From: Paenibacillus sp. FSL R10-2734
Lineage (GTDB): Bacteria > Bacillota > Bacilli > Paenibacillales > Paenibacillaceae
DNA length: 64,000 nt
Assembly (NCBI RefSeq): GCF_037963865.1
Contig: NZ_CP150170.1
Location: 6,386,001-6,450,000 of the forward strand
Reading direction: 5' to 3'
A program made the translations under genes and the position numbers. Positions 8,690-17,349 of this stretch are shown piece by piece; position 1 is the stretch's first letter; the number at the start of each line of letters is the position of its first letter. A model generated the notes under the pieces. The model was not told where the DNA came from, did no database searches, and saw only the letters and a program-made list of their open reading frames with translations.

Positions 8690-9835
8690 ATGATTCAAGC
8701 AGTATTGGTGGATGATGAACGGCTTGCTCTCGTAAAGTTAGAGTTTATGTTAAAAGAAATAGAAGCCGTTAATATTGTCGCGTCCTATACAGATCCTGTC
8801 CAAGCCATACAAGAGGCTCCGTCATTGGAACCCGACGTTATTTTTATTGATATTGAAATGCCCGAAATGAACGGACTTCAGGCTGCCGCAATACTGCAGG
8901 AGACTTGTCCCAATGCTACTATTGTATTCGTGACTGCTTATAACCACTATGCTGTGGAAGCCTTTGAGCTAAATGCACTAGACTATATTTTGAAGCCTGT
9001 GCGAAATGACCGGTTGCTTAAGACAGTACAACGCTTAGAGGACAGATTGACGCTTGCACCAAAAAGCACAGGGGAAGTATACGAAATAACGATTCGTTGT
9101 CTACAATCGCTTCGTTTTGAACGAGGTGGACAGCCCCTAAACAATCTGCGCTGGAGAACCTCTAAGGCGCAAGAATTGTTTGCTTTCCTACTACATAATC
9201 GCAACCGATTCGTCAGTAAAGACTCGCTGATTGACCTGCTGTGGCCAGACTTTAACCTTAAGAAGGCCTCTACCCATCTCTATACAACCATTTATCAAGT
9301 TCGGCAATGCTTGAAACAGAGTGAGGTGGACCTGCAAATCAGCAACGTCAGTGGTGGTGAAGGGTATATGCTTGAGACCGGATCGCTCTTAATCGATGCA
9401 ACCCAGTGGGAGCATAACATTCTCGCTCTTGAATCCATCGGAGAAGACAATTATACAGCACATCAAAGCTTATTCGATCTTTATTCAGGTGATTATTTCG
9501 GAGATTATGATTATTTGTGGGCTGAGGGCGAACGACAACGCCTTCGCACCATTTGGCTCCACCATGCCATGGGAATGGCTCAGTATTATATCGACAGCAG
9601 CAGGATTCCCGAGGCCGTCACCGTTTATCAAAGGGTAGTACAGCTCCAGCCCTATTTTGAACAAGGGCATTTAGGATTAATGAAGGTCTACAGTAGTATA
9701 GGGGAACGATCCGCTGTGGAAGAACAATATAAGACTCTAAAGGATTTATTAAAAAGCGAACTCGGTATTGGGCTCCCAGCCAGTGTTGAAGATTGGTACG
9801 AACAATGGGTGTTCCACAACCTAAGAGTACAATGA
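8690..9835 (+). CDS. Response regulator with SARP/BTAD output
   Basis: Cytosolic DNA-binding regulator of 381 residues, the likely partner of the preceding kinase. Residues 1-120 form a receiver with the acidic pair in VDDE, phospho-acceptor Asp54 in IDIEMPEMNG and Lys in YILKPV. Residues about 135-225 read as an OmpR-like winged helix (LFAFLLHNRNRFVSKDSLIDLLWP). The rest, about 245-378, is a bacterial transcriptional activator domain with TPR-like helices (PEAVTVYQRVVQLQPYFEQGHLGLMKVY). This receiver plus SARP layout is known in Bacillales next to 7TM kinases. The ATG at 8690 is preferred; the ORF extends to a TTG at 8672, but a GGTGA lies between. A terminator follows 23 bp after the stop. 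Targets are unknown; the divergent operon and the nearby surface-protein gene are possible ones. Confidence 0.88.
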   Translation: MIQAVLVDDERLALVKLEFMLKEIEAVNIVASYTDPVQAIQEAPSLEPDVIFIDIEMPEMNGLQAAAILQETCPNATIVFVTAYNHYAVEAFELNALDYILKPVRNDRLLKTVQRLEDRLTLAPKSTGEVYEITIRCLQSLRFERGGQPLNNLRWRTSKAQELFAFLLHNRNRFVSKDSLIDLLWPDFNLKKASTHLYTTIYQVRQCLKQSEVDLQISNVSGGEGYMLETGSLLIDATQWEHNILALESIGEDNYTAHQSLFDLYSGDYFGDYDYLWAEGERQRLRTIWLHHAMGMAQYYIDSSRIPEAVTVYQRVVQLQPYFEQGHLGLMKVYSSIGERSAVEEQYKTLKDLLKSELGIGLPASVEDWYEQWVFHNLRVQ

Positions 9836-9857
9836 CCTGAGCCTACGTTCTGAACAT

Positions 9858-9893
9858 AACAAAGACACCCGGATAGTATCGGGTGTCTTTGTT
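9858..9893. terminator. Bidirectional terminator
   Basis: A 14-bp stem, AACAAAGACACCCG with its complement, and an 8-nt loop lies between the convergent response-regulator and surface-protein genes. A- and T-rich flanks on both sides suit termination in both directions. Confidence 0.85.
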
Positions 9894-9904
9894 ATTACCA
9901 TGCA

Positions 9905-12900
9905 TTAATTATTGCGTTTGAATCTTCTAGTCAACACGAACCCTATAAGAACCAGACTTCCACCTACTAAGTAAATAGGAAGTGCACTGTCTTCTCCCGT
10001 TTTCGGAAGCTGAGTCGGTTTATTACCATGATCCCCTGGCTCTGTAACTGTACCTGTTGGTACTTCCTCAACATCGATCTCAATCTCGATTTCTTCTTCA
10101 TTTCCATTCTCATCTGTCACAATAATTGTGAACTTGTCTTTTCCAATGAAACCCGGATCCGGTGTATAAACCCATTTGCCATCCTTAGTAATTGTCACCT
10201 TACCATGATCTGGCTTATCACCGATACTTGGTAATCCGCCAAGTGGGATTTCACCTTCAATAGGAATATCCTCATCTGTTGTTAGTTTCTCTACAGGTGG
10301 TGTCACCTGCGGAACAATAGGCGTACTTGTTGGCACCGGCGTTACTGTTGGTGCTGAAGTTGGTGTCACAGTTGGCGTTGCCACCACAGGTGTTGCAGAT
10401 GGAGTAGGCGTTACGATTACTCCCGGTACTGGCGTCGGCGTCGCTACCGGAACCGTTGGATTGTCTGGCGTCGACGTTGGTGTTACTGTCGACACAGGTG
10501 TTTCCGTCGGCGTTGGTGTTACTATCGGTGTCAGTGTAATTAGCGGCGTCGGCGTTGGTGTTGGCGTCGGTGTTATTATCGGTGTCAATGTTACTACCGG
10601 CGTTGGTGTTACTGTCGGCGTCGGTGTTACTATCGGTGTCAGTGTTACTACCGGCGTCGGTGTTGGTGTCGGTGTTACTATCGGTGTCAGTGTTACTACC
10701 GGTGTTGGCGTTGGCGTCGCTATTTTTTGATTCTTCAACGTCATATCTGTTACTGTCGTTGAACTAAACTTCACCTCATATTTATTTGGATCCAACACAT
10801 ATCCATTAGGTGCCGTTTTTTCTTGCAAAAAGTATTTTCCTGGCCGGAGATCTTTAAATACTGTTTTGCCGTCCTTATCTGTCGGAATTGATGTGCTAAA
10901 TAAAACCTCTTCCGATCCAGATACTCGATATAAATTGAAGATAGCTCCTTCAAGAGCTTTACTATCTGCAGCATCTACTTTCATGACGGCTAATTCTTTT
11001 CTAGTCCCTTGTCCAATTCCACTGGAATCCGAAAATACTACAGTTACACTTGATTCTTTGGATTGGGTTCCTGTCTGGGATCCATTACCACTAAATTTAA
11101 CGAAGTTACTAATCTTTCCATTATTTTTCGCCTCTAAAATTATGGAGTCATACTTCAAAATAAAAGGCTTCTCAATCGTTTTATTGAACTTCAATATAAA
11201 TTGCTCTGCACCTGTCTTGTCATCCTTTGAAAATTCAAGCGTATAATCCTTGTCCGCTCCTTGTGTAAGTGCTGGACCAGCTTCAACAACTACGCCTTCC
11301 TTTGTAATCGTTGTCGGCAGCAACCGGAATGACTCCGGCAAGAACATTTGATTAGCGTCCGGATTATCAATGATTTGTGCATCTTCTACAAGAGATTGAT
11401 TGTAGTTGATCTTTAAAGTCCAATTTAGCTTTGTCTCATTTTTAGGGTCCTGGGCCCCTGTCTTGGTAACATACTGATCGTTTTTACCGCCGTTTGGAAT
11501 TTTAACTTCACTTTTCAAATCTTTGGATACAGGCACACCATTGTCAGACAGCTTAGCTGTATTGTAAATCTTTTCATTCTCAACCACTTGATCTTTTAAG
11601 CTGGTGGTGAATTTAATCAAATAAGGCTTTGCAATTTTTTCATTAAAGCTTATTTTCAGCAATTTAGTCTTTTTATCGTAATCCACAGAATATAGTTTGG
11701 GATTAGAGCTGGCAGTAACTGTGACTTCTTTTCCAACCTTAGGGTTGCCATTGCTTTCTATCGAAAGTTCGTAAACCTTTATAGATTCCTCTATTAACTG
11801 CTGTTTATCTTCTAAGGTATCAACAAGCACAGCTTTAGCAAGCTCTTTGCTGTTGTAGTTAATCCCTATTTCCCAAGAAATCTCCTTGGTTTGAGCGTCA
11901 TAGGAACCGTTTTTGTAGCCATTATTCTGCGCTTTTGAATTAGGATAGAATGTATCCTCAACCGTGATGGTTTTCGTTTCTGTAGGTTTAGATGGGTCAT
12001 TCCAGTCAACAGAAGCTCTATTCAAAAATTTCACTTCGTTCTTAACCCAATCATATACAGTCGTCCCGTCACTTTTCTTCAACCAATCATTATTGAAATA
12101 CGTTTTGTAAGTAATCGTATAACTCTTATCAATAGATGATTTGAATTTCACGGTAAAACCTTCTGTAGGTTTTGAATCATCAAGAGTATACATAGAGGGA
12201 GCCATTAGATTACCGTTTTTATCCTTGATAGTAAACCCAACATCAGTAAATTTCAAACCTTTGTTAGGGAAGGTATCCGTAATCACTACATTATTCATTA
12301 ATTTTTCATCACTATTAATTTTTATCGTCCAGCTTACAGTTTTATCAGCGTAATTAGCCTGTCCAACCTTCTTGGAGATAATATCATGTTTAAGTGTCCC
12401 GTATTCAGTCTTGTCATTAGTAACACCATTAACTACAGTAGTAACTGTATTCTGAATCTTTGTTTCTCCTTCGATCCGATCTTTCGCCCGGGTCTGATAC
12501 TCGATCTTGTAAGCATTCGAAATATTATTATTAAATGATAATTCGAAATTTTCAAACCCTGCTTTCGGAGTTAAAGTATTCTCAGATACTGTGTAGTCAT
12601 TCACTAAAACTTTATCAGGACTATCTTTAGACTTAGTGAAGTCTAATTTATATACCTTCATAGAGCCAGGTACAAACTGTTGAGAGTCCGAATAATAATC
12701 GCTCAACTTGGCCTCTGCCTTAGAAATCGTTTTTTCACCGTAATTGTATTCAATCGTCCAATAAGTGTCCTGTGTCACGGAATTATAACCGAGGAAAGTT
12801 TTCTTCAATAATGCTCCATGATTAAGTGGTACACTTGCTTTATCTGAAACAGGTCCTGTACCATTACCCTTGAAAGTTGCCGTGTTTTCAAATGAGGTTT

Positions 12901-13804
12901 TAGTATCATCAATAACATCCGTAACGAATTCAATGCGGTATGCTTCCGTAATCGGTGTATTAATATCAGGGGTAATAAACTTTACCTCTAAGGTGTTCCC
13001 CAATAGACTTGCAGAATATTGACTATTGTTTAAAGGAGCACCAGGAGATACAGTACCGTTTAGCGCCACATTAAGCTTACTGACCTTAACATCACTTATA
13101 TCAGTTAAAGCTAAACCCGCAGGGATTACATCGGTTACAACAGCTCCATATACACTATCCATAACCTTGTTCACATCAACAGTCCATTTTATCTGTTTGG
13201 CATTAAAATTCCCTTGATTAGTGCCTACCGCAGCTCCATTTTTGTCAATAGTAGAACTAACCTCAGGTTTAAATCGGACTGTAAACTCCTGCTCTGCACC
13301 ACCATTTATCGGAAACTTAATCGTATAGGGTAAAGTGTCCGTAAACTTCGTTGTGTCAAAACGAGTCTCCACTTCAATTGCACCTTTGACATCGAAATAT
13401 TCTCCGACTTCACCGGTGAAGGTTAAGGTAACTTTGTTAGGGCTCCCTTTAATAATGTCGTAATGCCCCAGCTCTTTACCTTCAAACATAATCTTTTTAT
13501 TCAAAAAGTCTTTCTCGAGCACAAACCCTTCTGGTAGTTCAAATGTAAAAGTATCACCTGCACCGTAATCATTTCCATCTGGAACCGACCAGTTATAGTT
13601 CAACTTCACGGTGGAGCTCAGCTTGTAAACAGAATCTGTGACCTGTACCCCTTTCTCATATACAGACATCGTCACACTTGTAATGATATTAGCGCTGTTC
13701 TCAATCGCTTTTGCTTTGACCTGAGAAACGAAGCCGAAAGCATTGAAAAACTGCGTACTAAGAAGTATTACTACCATCCATAAACCAATTTTCTTTTTCC
13801 ACAT
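9905..13804 (-). CDS. LPXTG-anchored surface adhesin-like protein with repeated Ig-like domains and Thr-Pro linker
   Basis: A 1299-residue secreted wall protein. A signal peptide (about residues 1-33, ending VKAKA) is followed by adhesin-like domains with the GDTFTFELPEGF motif of SdrG/Cna A-region folds, then about five repeated 130-170-residue domains, each opening with variations of K-x-x-W-x-I-x-I/V-N-Y. A Cna-B/SpaA-type domain spans about 920-1020, with likely isopeptide partners Lys (AVMKVDAAD) and Glu (FLQEKTAPNGY). A Thr-Pro-rich stalk (about 1025-1165) precedes a VCBS/cadherin-like domain (GKWVYTPDPGFIGKDKFTI). The C-terminus has LPKTG at 1266-1270, a hydrophobic span and RRFKRNN, the complete sortase-sorting signal. 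GGGAGGA lies upstream of the ATG. No sortase gene is in the window, so a sortase encoded elsewhere must act. The ligand is unknown. Confidence 0.9.
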   Translation of the reverse strand: MWKKKIGLWMVVILLSTQFFNAFGFVSQVKAKAIENSANIITSVTMSVYEKGVQVTDSVYKLSSTVKLNYNWSVPDGNDYGAGDTFTFELPEGFVLEKDFLNKKIMFEGKELGHYDIIKGSPNKVTLTFTGEVGEYFDVKGAIEVETRFDTTKFTDTLPYTIKFPINGGAEQEFTVRFKPEVSSTIDKNGAAVGTNQGNFNAKQIKWTVDVNKVMDSVYGAVVTDVIPAGLALTDISDVKVSKLNVALNGTVSPGAPLNNSQYSASLLGNTLEVKFITPDINTPITEAYRIEFVTDVIDDTKTSFENTATFKGNGTGPVSDKASVPLNHGALLKKTFLGYNSVTQDTYWTIEYNYGEKTISKAEAKLSDYYSDSQQFVPGSMKVYKLDFTKSKDSPDKVLVNDYTVSENTLTPKAGFENFELSFNNNISNAYKIEYQTRAKDRIEGETKIQNTVTTVVNGVTNDKTEYGTLKHDIISKKVGQANYADKTVSWTIKINSDEKLMNNVVITDTFPNKGLKFTDVGFTIKDKNGNLMAPSMYTLDDSKPTEGFTVKFKSSIDKSYTITYKTYFNNDWLKKSDGTTVYDWVKNEVKFLNRASVDWNDPSKPTETKTITVEDTFYPNSKAQNNGYKNGSYDAQTKEISWEIGINYNSKELAKAVLVDTLEDKQQLIEESIKVYELSIESNGNPKVGKEVTVTASSNPKLYSVDYDKKTKLLKISFNEKIAKPYLIKFTTSLKDQVVENEKIYNTAKLSDNGVPVSKDLKSEVKIPNGGKNDQYVTKTGAQDPKNETKLNWTLKINYNQSLVEDAQIIDNPDANQMFLPESFRLLPTTITKEGVVVEAGPALTQGADKDYTLEFSKDDKTGAEQFILKFNKTIEKPFILKYDSIILEAKNNGKISNFVKFSGNGSQTGTQSKESSVTVVFSDSSGIGQGTRKELAVMKVDAADSKALEGAIFNLYRVSGSEEVLFSTSIPTDKDGKTVFKDLRPGKYFLQEKTAPNGYVLDPNKYEVKFSSTTVTDMTLKNQKIATPTPTPVVTLTPIVTPTPTPTPVVTLTPIVTPTPTVTPTPVVTLTPIITPTPTPTPTPLITLTPIVTPTPTETPVSTVTPTSTPDNPTVPVATPTPVPGVIVTPTPSATPVVATPTVTPTSAPTVTPVPTSTPIVPQVTPPVEKLTTDEDIPIEGEIPLGGLPSIGDKPDHGKVTITKDGKWVYTPDPGFIGKDKFTIIVTDENGNEEEIEIEIDVEEVPTGTVTEPGDHGNKPTQLPKTGEDSALPIYLVGGSLVLIGFVLTRRFKRNN
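10310..10735 (-). repeat. Degenerate tandem repeat coding the Thr-Pro stalk
   Basis: The stretch is a low-complexity mixture of GTNGGC/GTNACT-like hexanucleotide units, with longer copies of about 40-50 bp in its right half (10500-10735). It encodes runs such as TPVVTLTPIVTPTP. Length variation between strains is expected from replication slippage. The opposite strand is open as a Gly-Val repeat over 10461-10730, but that is only the complement of the repeat. Confidence 0.8.
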
Positions 13805-13975
13805 AAAACGAAAGTCCTCCCTCTTCCTATAAAAGTACTTACCTGACTATTTCTAAGTTGTTTGTTCTCCAAATACTTCAATAATCTACCTTCGATTGTA
13901 ATTTACCGATATGAACAATTTCTGAACAGATCTGAAATTTCGCTAGAATTCGCTAAATCAGTATTATTTTGAAGC

Positions 13976-14013
13976 AAAAAAAAGCCCTGACAGTGAACTT
14001 ACTGTCAGGACTT
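13976..14013 (-). terminator. Terminator of the ilv-leu operon
   Basis: On the reverse strand a 12-bp stem, GTCCTGACAGT-type, with a 6-nt loop is followed by a run of eight T. It lies 40 bp after the leuA stop codon and ends the ilvB-ilvN-ilvC-leuA transcript before the surface-protein gene. Confidence 0.9.
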
Positions 14014-14052
14014 CTCTACATAATTATTAATTTCTACACAATATAATTTCAC

Positions 14053-15594
14053 TTATAGACTTGCATGGTCACGTTTGGTATAAGTCTTACGCTTCTCCAG
14101 AAGCTTGTTTAGCGCATCAATATAAGCGCGTGCACTCGCTTCTAGAATATCGGTGCTAAGTCCACGGCCCTGTGCAGCAACTTCGCCCTGCGACAGCACT
14201 ACATGAACCTCGCCTTGTGCGTCTTTACCACGGGAGACGGATTTAATGGAATAGTCCCCAAGGGTAACTTCTTCACCTGTCGCTTTATCAATAGCATTGT
14301 AGATTGCATCTACTGAACCATTACCTTCTGCCTCTGCTACAATAGGCTCCGCTTCCGGACCATCGATAATCACTTTGGCGGTTGGAACAGCTTTATTGCC
14401 GTAAGTAACGTAAATCGTCTGAAGTCTGAATACTTCTGGCGTATCAATTAGCTTTTCTTCAATCAATGCCAAAATATCTTCATCTGACACTTCTTTTTTC
14501 TTATCCGCCAAATCCTTAAATCTTGAAAATGCGGTATTTAGCACTTCTTCTGATAAATCATACCCTAAATCACTTAACTTATCACGGAAAGCATGACGTC
14601 CAGAGTGCTTACCAAGAACCAGCTTGCTCTCCTTAAGTCCAATGGTTTCCGGTGTCATGATCTCATAGGTGGTTTTTTCTTTTAGCATCCCATCCTGGTG
14701 AATACCCGATTCATGAGCAAACGCATTTGCTCCTACAATCGCTTTATTCCCTGGGACTACCATACCAGTCAGCTTACTGACCAGACGGCTTGTGCGAGAA
14801 ATTTCGGATAACGTTAGAGAAGTTTTTGCGTCAAAAAATTCAGCACGTGTCTCCAGCGCTAATGCCACTTCTTCAATCGCTGTGTTTCCGGCACGTTCCC
14901 CGATACCATTAATCGTTCCCTCGATCTGATCCGCACCATTCTGAATCGCAGCTAGCGTATTCGCCGTAGCCATACCAAGATCGTTATGACAATGAGCACT
15001 TAGCTGAATGCGTTCAATATCTGGCACGTTCTCTTTTAAATATTTGAAGATAGCTCCGTACTCTGAAGGATTCAAATAACCTACAGTATCCGGGATATTA
15101 ACAACATTAGCGCCTTCTCGTATAGCCATTCCGACCATTTCAGCCATGAAATCATACTCCGTACGACCTGCGTCTTCTAATGAGAACTCAAGTTTAGGGA
15201 AATATTTCTTAGCGTACCGGATAGCAGACTGTGCAGTTTCCAGCACCTGAGCCTTATCCATCCGCAGTTTATGCTGGCGGTGAATAGGAGATGTGGCTAG
15301 GAAAATATGGATGCAAGGGTCCTGTGCACCCTTTAGCGCTTCTTTTACAGCATCGATATCTGTCTCTCTAGAACGAGAAAGACCAATTACCGTGACATTC
15401 TTGACTGCTCTTGCTACTGCATTTACTGAAGCCAAATCACCTGGGGAAGCAGCAGGAAAGCCCGCTTCCATACGGTCAATCCCCAGCTTTTCCAGCTGGT
15501 AGGCGATCTCTACTTTCTCACGCGTGTTAAGGTTCACACCTGGCGACTGCTCTCCGTCTCGCAGCGTCGTATCGAACACATAAATTTTCCGCAT
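14053..15594 (-). CDS. leuA: 2-isopropylmalate synthase
   Basis: Condenses acetyl-CoA with 2-oxoisovalerate, the first committed step to leucine. The 513-residue length is that of the bacterial long form. The HMGL-like TIM barrel (about residues 1-270) has FDTTLRDGEQSPG with the metal-binding Asp, and the HCHNDLGMATAN metal site. A linker and the C-terminal regulatory domain (about 365-500, leucine feedback) follow, with EGNGSVDAIYNAID. The ATG at 15594 is used because AGGAGG lies eight bases upstream; the longer GTG start at 15603 sits on that site. It is the last gene of the T-box-controlled operon and is followed by a terminator, not by leuB. That departs from the Bacillus order. Confidence 0.96.
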   Translation of the reverse strand: MRKIYVFDTTLRDGEQSPGVNLNTREKVEIAYQLEKLGIDRMEAGFPAASPGDLASVNAVARAVKNVTVIGLSRSRETDIDAVKEALKGAQDPCIHIFLATSPIHRQHKLRMDKAQVLETAQSAIRYAKKYFPKLEFSLEDAGRTEYDFMAEMVGMAIREGANVVNIPDTVGYLNPSEYGAIFKYLKENVPDIERIQLSAHCHNDLGMATANTLAAIQNGADQIEGTINGIGERAGNTAIEEVALALETRAEFFDAKTSLTLSEISRTSRLVSKLTGMVVPGNKAIVGANAFAHESGIHQDGMLKEKTTYEIMTPETIGLKESKLVLGKHSGRHAFRDKLSDLGYDLSEEVLNTAFSRFKDLADKKKEVSDEDILALIEEKLIDTPEVFRLQTIYVTYGNKAVPTAKVIIDGPEAEPIVAEAEGNGSVDAIYNAIDKATGEEVTLGDYSIKSVSRGKDAQGEVHVVLSQGEVAAQGRGLSTDILEASARAYIDALNKLLEKRKTYTKRDHASL

Positions 15595-15694
15595 GCAAAG
15601 CACCTCCTAAAGATTGTGCTAAAACCCTCAAATGCGGCTCGTATAGTCACGGCCGCATTTGAAGGTCACACTATTTAATCATAGGTATATATGA

Positions 15695-16687
15695 TTACTT
15701 CTTAATCCAGTGCATCATTTCACGCAATTGGCTACCTACTACTTCTACTGGGTGAGCAGCTTCGTTACGACGAGTAGCTGTAAGGAAAGCACGTCCGGAT
15801 TGGTTCTCAAGGATAAAGTCGCGAGCGAATTTACCTTCTTGGATATCCGTCAGAACAGCTTTCATTGCTTTCTTAGTATCTTCAGTTACAATGCGTGGTC
15901 CAGTTACATAGTCGCCGTATTCCGCAGTGTTACTGATGGAATCGCGCATGCTGGACAATCCGCCTTCGTATACCATGTCAACGATCAGTTTCAGTTCATG
16001 CAGACATTCGAAGTAAGCCATTTCAGGAGCATATCCTGCTTCTGTCAATGTTTCGAATCCAGCTTTGATCAGTGCGGATACACCACCGCAAAGTACTGCT
16101 TGTTCGCCGAACAAGTCAGTTTCGGTTTCTTCACGGAAAGAAGTTTCGATAACCCCTGCACGTGTACAGCCGATACCTTTTGCATAAGCAAGACCGATTT
16201 CTTTAGCTTTTCCAGTTGCATCTTGTTCGATAGCAATCAAGCCAGGAACGCCGAAGCCTTCAACATAAGTACGACGAACCATGTGCCCTGGAGATTTTGG
16301 TGCTACAAGCAGCACGTCAGCATCTTTAGGAGCAACGATTTGTCCAAAGTGTACGTTAAATCCGTGGGAGAACATCAAAGCCGCGCCCTTTTTGAGGTTC
16401 GGTTCTACTTCATTTTTATATACGGATGCCTGAGTTTCATCTGGCATCAGAATTTGCACAACATCAGCACGGGATACTGCTTCAGCTACTGGCAATACTT
16501 CAAAACCGTCATTTTTTGCAGTTTCGAAAGATTTACCTTCACGAAGACCGATGACAACTTGAAGACCACTGTCACGCAGGTTTTGTGCTTGGGCATGTCC
16601 TTGGCTACCGTACCCGATTACCGCAATTGTCTTTCCTTTTAATACACTAAGTTCTGCATCCTGTTCATAGTACGTTGTAACTGCCAT
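15695..16687 (-). CDS. ilvC: Ketol-acid reductoisomerase (class I)
   Basis: NADPH- and Mg2+-dependent enzyme that isomerises and reduces acetolactate or acetohydroxybutyrate for valine, leucine and isoleucine synthesis. The 330-residue length fits the short class I form. The Rossmann motif IAVIGYGSQGHAQAQNLRDSG (residues about 18-38) and the metal-binding acidic residues in REETETDLFGEQ are clear. The C-terminal knotted helical domain includes FECLHELKLIVDMVYEGG. The ATG at 16687 lies nine bases after GGAGG. A long imperfect hairpin in the 177 bp before it may affect mRNA processing or stability. Confidence 0.96.
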   Translation of the reverse strand: MAVTTYYEQDAELSVLKGKTIAVIGYGSQGHAQAQNLRDSGLQVVIGLREGKSFETAKNDGFEVLPVAEAVSRADVVQILMPDETQASVYKNEVEPNLKKGAALMFSHGFNVHFGQIVAPKDADVLLVAPKSPGHMVRRTYVEGFGVPGLIAIEQDATGKAKEIGLAYAKGIGCTRAGVIETSFREETETDLFGEQAVLCGGVSALIKAGFETLTEAGYAPEMAYFECLHELKLIVDMVYEGGLSSMRDSISNTAEYGDYVTGPRIVTEDTKKAMKAVLTDIQEGKFARDFILENQSGRAFLTATRRNEAAHPVEVVGSQLREMMHWIKK

Positions 16688-16721
16688 TGTCAATATCCTC
16701 CTTTTAATTGAGACCCATCAT

Positions 16722-16789
16722 AAAGAGCGGGTGCTTCAAGAGAACTAGATTCACACCCTATCAAGCTGCTCTTCAAGCTCCCGCTCTTT
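16722..16789 (-). other. Long imperfect inverted repeat between ilvN and ilvC
   Basis: Arms of about 21 nt pair at 19 positions: ten base pairs (AAAGAGCGGG), one mismatch, four pairs, one mismatch, five pairs, with a loop of about 26 nt. No run of T follows on the coding strand, so it does not look like a standard terminator. A role as an RNA processing or stabilising element in the ilv-leu mRNA is an inference. Confidence 0.6.
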
Positions 16790-16864
16790 AGCGGGAAGTT
16801 CATTCATATCATATCAGATTAATGCAATCAAGCAGTAATCCATTAAAGTCGTAAAATAAAGTAT

Positions 16865-17347
16865 TTAAGAGTTACCACGTACCATAGCCGTAACACCTGT
16901 GCGAGATAGCTCTTTAATTCCATAAGGTTTCAAAAGCTCGATCATCGCGTCAATCTTTTGTGTATCTCCAACCACCTGAACTAGCAATGAGGTAGTGCCG
17001 ATATCGACAACTGAAGCACGGAAAGTCTCTACTACACCCATAATTTCCGGACGCTCACTTGGATCAGCATTCACTTTAATCAGAGCCAGCTCACGTGCAA
17101 CCATCGGTTTGGATCCAAGATCAATGACCTTAATAACATCAATTAGCTTGTAAAGCTGCTTCTCAATTTGTTCAAGCGTATGCTGGTCTCCAAGAGTAAC
17201 GATGACCATCCGAGACAGCCCAGCCTCTTCAGACTGACCTACGGTAATACTCTCAATATTAAATCCCCGACGACCGAACAAACCTGACACCCGCTGAAGC
17301 ACACCCGGCTGGTCATTTACAAGTACAGAAATCGTATGTCTTGTCAC
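16865..17347 (-). CDS. ilvN: Acetolactate synthase small (regulatory) subunit
   Basis: Regulatory partner of IlvB. The 160-residue length fits the small ilvN/ilvH form. An N-terminal ACT domain (about residues 1-78), with VNDQPGVLQRVSGLFGRRGFNIESI, binds valine for feedback inhibition. A C-terminal domain follows (about 80-160). The GTG start at 17347 is two bases after the ilvB stop, and its GGGGGAT ribosome site lies within the end of ilvB, so translation is coupled. Confidence 0.95.
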   Translation of the reverse strand: MTRHTISVLVNDQPGVLQRVSGLFGRRGFNIESITVGQSEEAGLSRMVIVTLGDQHTLEQIEKQLYKLIDVIKVIDLGSKPMVARELALIKVNADPSERPEIMGVVETFRASVVDIGTTSLLVQVVGDTQKIDAMIELLKPYGIKELSRTGVTAMVRGNS

Positions 17348-17349
17348 TG

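Noticed and set aside
10461..10730. Open frame on the forward strand coding a Gly-Val repeat
   Set aside because: It is the complement of the Thr-Pro repeat in the surface protein; no ribosome site of its own and the reverse-strand gene is complete.
15710..16642. A 310-codon open frame opposite ilvC
   Set aside because: ilvC on the other strand is intact and conserved; the product is unlike any protein family I know and is rich in Phe, Ser and Cys as expected of an antisense shadow.
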